A stretch of 20,894 nt of DNA, taken from positions 1 to 20,894 of the forward strand of contig DCSL01000015.1 of the NCBI GenBank assembly GCA_002325615.1. Reading direction: 5' to 3'. The DNA comes from Amoebophilaceae bacterium UBA1467. GTDB taxonomy: Bacteria > Bacteroidota > Bacteroidia > Cytophagales > Amoebophilaceae. The position numbers and the translations under genes were made by a program. The notes beneath the pieces were generated by a model, which was given only the letters and a program-made list of their open reading frames with translations, did not search any database and was not told the DNA's origin. Below, one piece after another: positions 14,358-20,894 of this stretch. Each line of letters begins with the position of its first letter. The stretch's first letter is position 1.

Positions 14358-16427
14358 ATGGCCTACCATAACCTCCAGCGCTGTATCGTAGTATTCTTTG
14401 TACTACTACCAAGCTTCAGTGTACAGGCGACCACCTACGAACAAGATGAGGATGCGGAATCGTCTACACCACTGGCAGAAGATCTCTCTGCTTGTCTACA
14501 AGCCCTTGAAGAGCAACGAAAAATCCATAATAATAAGCGGCCACATGCCGATGTGGCAAAGGCGCTCGAAAATGTAGGACACGCCTACATAAAACAACGT
14601 GACTATCGACAAGGGTTGGTGTATTATAAAAAGGCACTCAAGATGACGAAAGCGCTATACGGAAAAGCACCGCATATAGAGATTGCCAATATGCTCAAAA
14701 ATGTGGGATTTGCTTACGGGAAGTATCGGACCCCCCAGCTCACCTATTACAAGAAAGCATTAAGTATGTACAAGGTCTTGTATAAAGACCAATCACACGT
14801 AGATGTGGCCAATATGCTTTCTAATATAGGGCAGATTTATAATGACAGAGGGAATATCCGAGAAGCACTTTCTTACGCAAAAGAATCCCTCGCAATGTTC
14901 AAGACATTGTATGGCAATAGCCCCCATTTAAAAGTCGCTAACGCACTGTTTAATGTGGGAATTTCTTATCAAGCGCTGTTAGATCCTGACAATGCGCTGC
15001 TGCATTTACAGCAATCGTTGAAGGTATATGCCGAACTAGCTGATAGCGAGCTTTATGAGAATATGGCTGATGTACTGAACCAAATAGGATTAATCTACTT
15101 TGGCCAGAAAGATTTTGAACAAGGACTGGTGTACTTTAGGCAAATAGTAGAGGTATACAAGTCGCAAGGTGGCGGTCATGTATATTTCGGTCAAGCGCAA
15201 GCCATGCAAAACATGGGCATTTCGTATATAGAATTAAAAGATTTTTCCAAAGCCATACTGCACCTTGAAGAGGCGCTCAATATTTACAAAACACTGTTCA
15301 AAAATCGGGTTAAGCCTGTTGTACTGAATTGTCTTGACTCCATAGGATATGCTTATGAACAAATAAGCAACTTCCCTGAAAGCATGTCCCGTTATAAGCA
15401 GGCCTTAGAAATGTCGCAGGAACTGTATGATGTTGATGGGGCCTCATACAAGTCGGGATACTTTACAGAAAAGATAGCACGCGTTTATGGGCACATGCAT
15501 CATCTTTCACTACAAATATCTTATCTCCAAACGGCCAAGGATATGTACCAACGTTTGGGTGAACAAGGAGCCAAGCGAATGTCTGACGGCATTACCACCT
15601 ATAGCTTCATAACCGATGAGAATATAGCTCGTACTCAGTATGACATAGGTTGGGCATATTGTTTACTAGGTGACTTACAACAATCGTTAACACATTTTAG
15701 CTATGCCTCAAACGACTATAAAATCTTATACAAGGAGAACAAAGTTACGGAAGCGCTTCTAGAAGGCGCGATTCTATCGCTTAGGATGGTGGGCATGACC
15801 TACGGGAGCCTGGGCAAGTATAAGCAAGCAGAAAAGTACTATAGAAAGAGTCTTAAAGTGGCTCATGATCTGGATAAACCATATTATTACGCTTATGCTC
15901 ATTATTACTTGGGGTGCTTCTATCATTTGGCCATGCGTGGTGTTTGTCAGGAAAAAACTAAGCAACGATACATCAAGAGCGCCCAAGTTGCTTTTGAATC
16001 AGCCGTAGAAGCTATTAATGAACCCGGTGCGGATCTGTTGACAGGTTATGCTGATTTCTTAATCGACACAGAGCAATTTTCTCCAGCTTATAATTACCTA
16101 ACCCGCACCATAGCCAGTGGAGATAATGCAAGTAGTTTACAATATGTTTGGGGAAACCAGACTGCAGCACCGCATATTTTACAGGAAAAACTTCAACAGG
16201 AGAAAGTAGTGACAGTAAGAGCTATCGACTATGCGTTTTATCTACTGCTACATCACTACGAGGCATTTCAACAAGCGGGCATCACACTAGAACAGACCCA
16301 AGAAGCCTATCTAGCCGCTTACGCCCAAGGTATTAAAGCCAGAGCCGGCCAGCCAGGCAAAGCGCAGCAGGATGCGCTGGCTAGCTATCTTTTAGATAGT
16401 TTACAAAATGCTGGGAGCATGCACTAA
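14358..16427 (+). CDS. Secreted tetratricopeptide-repeat protein
   Basis: The 689-residue product from ATG 14358 starts with a signal peptide (MAYHNLQRCIVVFFVLLPSF, then SVQA before the likely cleavage). A GTG at 14247 would put 37 unlikely residues before it. The rest is about eleven helical repeats of 42-44 residues of the kinesin-light-chain (TPR_12) kind. Each follows the pattern A..L.N(I/V)G..Y......AL.YYK.AL.MYK.LY, for example ALENVGHAYIKQRDYRQGLV and MLSNIGQIYNDRGNIREALS. Repeats become irregular after about residue 400. No catalytic domain. TPR arrays bind other proteins; in symbionts of this group such proteins are candidate host-interacting factors. Exported at least to the periplasm. 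Confidence 0.9.
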   Translation: MAYHNLQRCIVVFFVLLPSFSVQATTYEQDEDAESSTPLAEDLSACLQALEEQRKIHNNKRPHADVAKALENVGHAYIKQRDYRQGLVYYKKALKMTKALYGKAPHIEIANMLKNVGFAYGKYRTPQLTYYKKALSMYKVLYKDQSHVDVANMLSNIGQIYNDRGNIREALSYAKESLAMFKTLYGNSPHLKVANALFNVGISYQALLDPDNALLHLQQSLKVYAELADSELYENMADVLNQIGLIYFGQKDFEQGLVYFRQIVEVYKSQGGGHVYFGQAQAMQNMGISYIELKDFSKAILHLEEALNIYKTLFKNRVKPVVLNCLDSIGYAYEQISNFPESMSRYKQALEMSQELYDVDGASYKSGYFTEKIARVYGHMHHLSLQISYLQTAKDMYQRLGEQGAKRMSDGITTYSFITDENIARTQYDIGWAYCLLGDLQQSLTHFSYASNDYKILYKENKVTEALLEGAILSLRMVGMTYGSLGKYKQAEKYYRKSLKVAHDLDKPYYYAYAHYYLGCFYHLAMRGVCQEKTKQRYIKSAQVAFESAVEAINEPGADLLTGYADFLIDTEQFSPAYNYLTRTIASGDNASSLQYVWGNQTAAPHILQEKLQQEKVVTVRAIDYAFYLLLHHYEAFQQAGITLEQTQEAYLAAYAQGIKARAGQPGKAQQDALASYLLDSLQNAGSMH

Positions 16428-16541
16428 TGGAGTATGAGGGGGCGTAGTGTCTTGCGCGTATAGGATGAGGAAAGTTGTATTGGCATACAGCATATTGGGC
16501 TTGGTATGCTAGGTGGCTCAGGGGTAGATGGAAGAATACTA

Positions 16542-16898
16542 CTAAAAAGCGTCTTCAAAATGGGTCAGCTGTGGGTGGTTACTATTTTGTTGCAGTATGG
16601 CGATGATATCAAACCGAATAGCATAGTTCCAGTCTTGTGCTATGATGTAGTGTTCTGCTGCTGCGCGCACTAGGGCTTGCTGCTTGGGCGTTACAAACGC
16701 CTCTGGATGACCAAACTGGTCATTGCTTCTAGCCTTCACCTCTACGAATACCAGAAGATGATTTTTTTTCGCAATGATATCAATCTCTGCACGCTGATAG
16801 CGGTAATTACGGGCCATGATGGCAAACCCTTGCCTGGTGAAGTAGCGAATAGCGAGCTCTTCTGCTTTTCTGCCCATTTGCTGGGCTGCTGTTTTCAT
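16542..16898 (-). CDS. YraN/UPF0102-family nuclease-like protein
   Basis: A 118-residue protein of the UPF0102 (YraN) family, related to Holliday-junction resolvases and restriction-type nucleases. The PD-(D/E)XK-type core is present: AEIDIIA (E38, D40) and FVEVKAR (E53, K55), preceded by the usual GRKAEELAIRYFTRQGF helix. Length is normal for the family. The ATG start at 16898 precedes the motif block by the expected distance (MGRKAE at residue 8 is a possible shorter start). Cellular role in the family is not settled. It stands alone, convergent with the TPR gene. Confidence 0.92.
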   Translation of the reverse strand: MKTAAQQMGRKAEELAIRYFTRQGFAIMARNYRYQRAEIDIIAKKNHLLVFVEVKARSNDQFGHPEAFVTPKQQALVRAAAEHYIIAQDWNYAIRFDIIAILQQNSNHPQLTHFEDAF

Positions 16899-17035
16899 AG
16901 AGAAAATCTTGGCTGGTTACTGAGCAAGAGTTTACGAATGAATGGTCTTTTAACAAGTTTCTAGTATCTCCATCTTGCATGATTTGTATTGCGCTCTGGG
17001 GTTATCATGTACGTCAAGAAAGGTGTAGGTAGGAA

Positions 17036-17430
17036 GTGTACTAAACAAGATTTAATCTTACAACGGATATCATTATGGGTTTTCTCTGTCAGTTAAGTAT
17101 GGGTTGTTAGTTGCTTACTTGAGTTATAGAAAAGCGCATTGTTTTTCTCCAAGGTTCATTGCTTACTGTCCTCGAAAGTTTGTCTAGGTGTTTTCCTATA
17201 ACAGTACTTGCCGCTATGAGGACATTCATAGTTGTAGTAGCGTAACCAACTATCTAAGCCTCCTTGTAAGTTTTCCAAATCCGTATAGAGCTTTTTCCTC
17301 TTAGGCGTGTTAAAGAACTCTTGTTTCATGGTCTTGTTAAAGCGCTCACACAGACCAATAGTCAATCTTCAGTTAATTGGTGAACGCCTGCAAATCTATC
17401 AACTGTAAGATTAAATTTAAGCTAGTACAC
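17036..17430. mobile_element. Remnant of an IS481-type insertion sequence with 27-bp inverted ends
   Basis: The left end (17036-17062, GTGTACTA then six bases then ATTTAATCTTACA) and the reverse complement of the right end (17404-17430) match at 22 of 27 positions: eight at the outer edge and thirteen at the inner edge are identical. Between them only the last part of a transposase remains. At 395 bases it is far shorter than a complete element, so it has lost the transposase N-terminal and catalytic parts. I see no convincing target-site duplication. Ends beginning with TGT suit the IS481 family. Confidence 0.7.
17156..17365 (-). pseudogene. IS481-family transposase, C-terminal fragment
   Basis: A 69-codon open piece, closed upstream by a TGA, reads GLCERFNKTMKQEFFNTPKR ... 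LENLQGGLDSWLRYYNYE ... HSGKYC then KTPRQTFEDSKQ. This is the end of a DDE integrase/transposase core of the IS481 type (compare the NGICERFHKT and YN-ER-H-G motifs of that family). The catalytic Glu region is at its very start; the first two Asp are missing. TTG at 17365 is not a real start. Confidence 0.75.
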
Positions 17431-17538
17431 CTTTTATGTGCTTTGGAAGCTATGGTGCTTTGTCAAGCCCGGTGTGCCGCCGAATAAACGTGGCATAATC
17501 CATAGCAGCGTTTTGATGGTGAGCTTATTATTCATGCG

Positions 17539-17808
17539 ATGATTAGGGCACACAGCATGCGTGTTTATCGAAGACATGCCATTGTGGCCATCCTAGTCTT
17601 GGCAGCTATCATCACCCCACCCGATGTGATGAGCCAGCTATTCATTGCTATTCCGTTGGTGCTCCTTTATGAGTGCAGTATTCTCATCGCTCAGTTTGTA
17701 GCAAATAGAGACCGAGCACAGCAGCACTCATCTCGAAGATATATACGCGAAGTGTTCGTTCAAAAATTCTTTGTGCTGCTTACAGATATGCCCCATCTAT
17801 TCATATAA
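17539..17808 (+). pseudogene. tatC: tatC C-terminal stub
   Basis: TatC is the multi-span receptor of the twin-arginine protein export system. The 89 codons here read MRVYRRHAIVAILVLAAIIT, then PPDVMSQLFIAIPLVLLYEC, then SILIAQFVANRD. These match the last two membrane helices and the conserved YRRxAIV...AxxTPPD segment of TatC. Full TatC has about 250-280 residues and six helices, so the first two thirds are missing. An in-frame TAG at 17503-17505 closes the frame. The loss adjoins the IS remnant ending at 17430. The tail beyond about 17760 is atypical and may be run-on sequence. Confidence 0.7.
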
Positions 17809-18211
17809 TTTCAATACGCCCTACAAGTGTTTTTGCTTTTTTTGCTTGGTCTTTCTGGAAAATTATCACTATATGGTTGCGCTGCAAAAGGATAAAGTAT
17901 TTTACGCTATAGCCTGCAATAATCATGCCTCCTGTACGCTTCATCATGTGTTTTTGTATAGCTAGTGCAACTCTATATCCCTGTATTCATCAGTTCGCAT
18001 ACTGGCCTTTTCCCATGTTTGCATAGGGGACCCTTCCTGACCAGCCAGCGTCATTATTGTGTACCATGTAGAGATTCTTTGTCTTTTCTAGACCTCAGTG
18101 ATCAAAAGATAGCACAGGAAACGATTGGTATAGCACTTTAATACAAAATTTCTCTCTAGTGGTATTTAGGAGGTGATTTCCCTACTCAAAAGCAGGCCAG
18201 AGATCCGGTAG
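17809..18211. other. 403-base spacer before the patatin-like gene
   Basis: No gene seen on either strand. It contains a T-rich stretch (17826-17842) soon after the tatC stub, and AGGAGGTGA (18168-18176), a strong ribosome-binding-like motif that is 35 bases before the next ATG and so too far away to serve it. Confidence 0.4.
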
Positions 18212-20545
18212 ATGCTCCTGATATATATTTCAGAGATATCGCTAATTTTAATTCACAGATTTGGGCTCAATAATACTTCCATGGCTATGCTCCGTAACAT
18301 CTTATACTCCTTTCCAGTACAACTTCTTATTAACCATCTTAAGGAGAACAAAACCCTGCTATTCTTCTGGCTCATTCTATTTGGAGCCATTACAGGCGAT
18401 TTAGGTGGATTCTTGGGGCTACGTCCTCTCCTCCTAGCCCCCGAATATTTGGGCCAAAGTGGATTCTGGAGTTTTTTTATCATGGGTGTCGCTATGGGTG
18501 GTTTTACAATGGCCTTCCATAGCACTAGCTGTATCATGGATATTCATCAGTTTCCTTTTGTAGGCGCTTTGTCACGACCTTTTTCCAAATTTTGCCTCAA
18601 TAATAGCCTTATACCTCTTGCTTGCCTAATCACTTATACCGTCTCTATCATCTACTTTCAACGGGTAGAACAACAGAGCACGTCGATGGATGTTGCAGTT
18701 AAAGTGCTAGGCTTTCTCACGGGCTTTACGGTGACATCACTCTTGATGTTTGCCTACATGATTATTGCCAACACGGACATCTTTAAATATCGAGCTCAAA
18801 GTGTGACTAGGAGACTTAAGCAAGCTTTTCTTTATAGAGTCAACTTCATTCGAAAGCTCTTGATTGCCGAAAAGAATACGTTCAAAGTAGAAACCTACCT
18901 CGAGACTCCTTTTCGAATCGGCTATACCAAAGATTTGGATAAGTATTACAACCCATCTGTTGTCTTGCAAATATTCAACCAAAACCAACTTAGCCTGATC
19001 TTTTTTGAGCTGATGGCTCTAGTCCTGTTGTTTGCTTTGGGCTTTTTTGGTCATCATGCATTCTCTCAAATACCTGCTGCTGCCAGTGGTATCTTATTCT
19101 TGGCCATCCTCATGATGCTCTCTGGCTTTCTCTCATTTTGGACTAGGGGTTGGGCATCTACGATGATCGTCATTCTTGTGCTTGTTCTCAACATGCTTAC
19201 TGAATGCGGTCTAAATCTTGGCGCTAAGGAAAGCCATGCTTTTGGGCTACGTTATGAATCGGATAGGGCTGACTACTCCCTTGAAAAGGTCAGACAGGTA
19301 AACAGCAGAGAGAATTATCTGAAGGACAAGCTTACCACACTGCAGATCTTAGACAACTGGCGCAAGAAATTTCCAGCTACTACAGCCCCTAAGCTGGTTA
19401 TAGTTTGTGCCAGTGGTGGTGGGCAAAAGGCGGCCTTATGGGTATTGAGAGTATTGCAAACGGCTGACAGCATAACAAAGGGCAAGCTGATGGAGCACAC
19501 GATGCTGATGAGTTGTGTTTCTGGGGGCGCCTTAGGGGCTAGTTATTTTAGAGAGTTGTGTTTAAGAAGAAAGCTGGGAGAGGTGATTGATCCTTATGAT
19601 AAGAAGCACTTGGACAAAATAGCGTACAACACGCTAAATCCTATTATCTTCAATCTTGTAACCAATGACATACTGCTTGATGTCAACAAATTTCAATACC
19701 AAGGCATGACTTACCGACGAGATCGGGGGTACGCGCTCGAGGACCAGGTCAACAAGCACACAGACTTTATACTGGAAAAACCGCTCAAAGCTTACCGAAA
19801 GCCAGAGTTCGAAAGTGCTATCCCTATGTTGCTTTTGACACCTACTATCATCGACGATGGAAGCAAGCTTTTTATCTCTCCTCACAATGTTTCTTATATG
19901 GGGACAGATCTTACCAAAGGAAAGTTTGCTGAAGGAAATGGCAAGGTAAAGGGAATTGACTTCATGCATTTTTTTAGAGACCAAGGGGCTGAGAACTTAC
20001 GCTTTTTAAGTGCTTTAAGAATGACTGCTACGTGTCCGTACGTCTTGCCTAGCGTAACACTTCCTAGTACTCCTGCTATGGAAGTGATGGATGCAGCATT
20101 GTTTGATAATTTTGGCGTTACTGACGCTGTGCGGTTTTTGTACGTTTTTCGAGATTGGATTGCAAAGCACACTTCAGGAGTAAACCTAGTCACTATCAGA
20201 GTACCTATAAAAGAAAAAGAACGAGAAATAGATCAAGGCAACCCAAAATCTCTGTTCCAAAGGCTCATCAACCCCATTGGCAACCTCCAAAGTGCCTGGA
20301 TCAATATGCAAGACATCAGGAACGACAACCTTATTGAGCTTGCTAACGTATGCCTTGAACATGAGATAGAAAAAATCGAATTCGAATGCGCACTAGCTCG
20401 GCAAGAGCAGGGCAGGTATTCTCAGCTTAAAAAAGCTTCGCTAAGCTGGCACTTAACTATTGGAGAAACGCTACATATTATTCAAGCAATTCATACAAAG
20501 AATAATCAACAGTCGCTGGAAAGGCTCAGGGTTTTGTTGGAGTAG
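18212..20545 (+). CDS. Multi-pass membrane protein with C-terminal patatin-like phospholipase domain
   Basis: The 777-residue product has about seven hydrophobic segments in its first half (near 48-68, 85-105, 131-150, 166-188, 258-280, 290-308 and 312-332). A cytosolic-type patatin fold follows from about residue 392. The oxyanion-hole glycines are in CASGGGQKAA (about 399-408), the nucleophile region is MSCVSGGALGAS with S437, and the catalytic Asp is in MDAALFDNFG (D627; D632 nearby). The usual nucleophile elbow GxSxG is CVSGG here and the usual DG(G/A) is DAA, both acceptable variants seen in membrane-bound bacterial patatin-like proteins as I recall. It would hydrolyse lipid acyl esters. 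Alternative start at ATG 18281. No operon partner. A role in host-membrane or own-lipid turnover cannot be decided. Confidence 0.8.
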   Translation: MLLIYISEISLILIHRFGLNNTSMAMLRNILYSFPVQLLINHLKENKTLLFFWLILFGAITGDLGGFLGLRPLLLAPEYLGQSGFWSFFIMGVAMGGFTMAFHSTSCIMDIHQFPFVGALSRPFSKFCLNNSLIPLACLITYTVSIIYFQRVEQQSTSMDVAVKVLGFLTGFTVTSLLMFAYMIIANTDIFKYRAQSVTRRLKQAFLYRVNFIRKLLIAEKNTFKVETYLETPFRIGYTKDLDKYYNPSVVLQIFNQNQLSLIFFELMALVLLFALGFFGHHAFSQIPAAASGILFLAILMMLSGFLSFWTRGWASTMIVILVLVLNMLTECGLNLGAKESHAFGLRYESDRADYSLEKVRQVNSRENYLKDKLTTLQILDNWRKKFPATTAPKLVIVCASGGGQKAALWVLRVLQTADSITKGKLMEHTMLMSCVSGGALGASYFRELCLRRKLGEVIDPYDKKHLDKIAYNTLNPIIFNLVTNDILLDVNKFQYQGMTYRRDRGYALEDQVNKHTDFILEKPLKAYRKPEFESAIPMLLLTPTIIDDGSKLFISPHNVSYMGTDLTKGKFAEGNGKVKGIDFMHFFRDQGAENLRFLSALRMTATCPYVLPSVTLPSTPAMEVMDAALFDNFGVTDAVRFLYVFRDWIAKHTSGVNLVTIRVPIKEKEREIDQGNPKSLFQRLINPIGNLQSAWINMQDIRNDNLIELANVCLEHEIEKIEFECALARQEQGRYSQLKKASLSWHLTIGETLHIIQAIHTKNNQQSLERLRVLLE

Positions 20546-20573
20546 CTAGGTATTTTAAATCAAATGAAAAGGG

Positions 20574-20598
20574 CCTTGCACATGAGGCCTTTGCAAGG
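20574..20598. other. Inverted repeat after the patatin-like gene
   Basis: CCTTGCA (20574-20580) and TGCAAGG (20592-20598) form a seven-base stem with an 11-base loop, 28 bases after the stop codon. AAAAG follows rather than a T-run, so a plus-strand terminator is uncertain. The right half includes GAGGCCTTTGCAAGG, similar to 7281-7295. Confidence 0.3.
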
Positions 20599-20788
20599 AA
20601 AAGAAAAATGAAAAGGCTGATTTGATGGTTTGTAGAATATTGACTATCATGGCGGATTGCTGTAACCGAAGTAGCTATTTGTCGACTTTGGTTATCTCGG
20701 GGGAGGATGGGTGTCAATAGTGTTGCACTGGATATAACAAGTATAGTATTACAATGAACCAGCTGGGGTTTTCTCAGTTCAAATAACA

Positions 20789-20894
20789 ATGAACGGTATG
20801 CTATTTCGGGTTCATAAGAAAGAGAACATATATTTCTACATCTCTCTCATGGTTAGTGTTGTTTTGTATTATTGCTGGTATGTCTTATGCACCA
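20789..20894 (+). CDS. Start of a membrane-protein gene, runs off the window
   Basis: ATG at 20789 opens a frame to the end of the window, giving 35 residues: MNGMLFRVHKKENIYFYISL followed by a hydrophobic helix MVSVVLYYCWYVLCT. A charged start followed by a membrane helix suits an inner-membrane protein. A second frame also reads like a signal sequence (SWLVLFCIIAGMSYA) but has no ATG. Too short to identify. Confidence 0.4.
   Translation, partial: MNGMLFRVHKKENIYFYISLMVSVVLYYCWYVLCT

Noticed and set aside
17771..17965. 64-residue plus-strand frame after the tatC stub
   Set aside because: Cys/His/Phe-rich composition with no motif, no ribosome-binding site and overlap with the stub tail; looks like chance.
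18156..18211. Strong AGGAGGTGA motif as ribosome-binding site for the patatin-like gene
   Set aside because: It is about 35 bases from the ATG at 18212, too far, and only a 12-codon frame would use it.
20526..20789. 87-residue minus-strand frame after the patatin-like gene
   Set aside because: It starts next to the plus-strand ATG at 20789 and has no recognisable domain. I considered an IS fragment but could not find transposase motifs.

Overview
The window looks like a Bacteroidetes chromosome, most likely a reduced, host-associated lineage of the Amoebophilaceae type (Cardinium/Amoebophilus). The evidence is the block rng - small AURKAIP1/COX24 protein - HU - mutY - ssb - gldE, a PorT-like outer-membrane barrel, several promoters with the Bacteroidetes -7 box TAnnTTTG, and few Shine-Dalgarno sites. 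Signs of genome erosion are a tatC stub, an IS481-type remnant, frameshifted genes and long gene-poor spacers. GC content looks like the low 40s by eye. The species call is inference from sequence memory only.

Layout. 1-566: 3' end of an outer-membrane beta-barrel gene. 701-1582: lipA (lipoyl synthase). 1662-4123, minus strand: rng (RNase G, TTG start), a 29-codon ribosome-associated protein gene, and an HU-family gene. 4231-7255, plus strand: mutY, ssb and gldE, read from a promoter region divergent from HU. gldD does not follow gldE.

7663-13019 is the accessory heart of the window. An 885-residue protein carries two copies of an unrecognised ~80-residue domain, a charged coiled coil and a C-terminal phage-type (GH24) lysozyme domain. 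Its stop codon overlaps by 11 bases the start of a ~250-residue predicted lipoprotein gene. The same two-gene arrangement, with the same 11-base overlap, is repeated downstream in decayed form: a lysozyme tip without its catalytic half, then a second lipoprotein gene with a one-base frameshift. This resembles a polymorphic toxin/immunity locus with an orphan tip-immunity cassette, with a cell-wall hydrolase as toxin and a membrane-anchored lipoprotein as its inhibitor. That reading is inference. A lipoprotein signal peptide (7663) lies upstream of the large gene and is separated from it by two frame changes, one at a run of seven Gs. Removing one base at each site would give a single ~1007-residue lipoprotein. 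Decay, phase variation and assembly error are all possible.

13091-16427: prfA (RF1, minus) diverges from a secreted TPR-repeat protein. 16542-16898: YraN-family nuclease-like protein (minus). 17036-17430: IS481-type remnant with 27-bp inverted ends. 17539-17808: C-terminal stub of tatC. 18212-20545: multi-pass membrane protein with a C-terminal patatin-like lipase domain. A new membrane-protein gene appears to start at 20789 and runs off the window.

The housekeeping genes cover lipoate cofactor synthesis, RNA turnover, base-excision repair, single-strand DNA protection and translation termination. The accessory genes are typical of an intracellular symbiont: TPR protein, patatin-like lipase and lysozyme effector. 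I found no rRNA, tRNA or CRISPR array.
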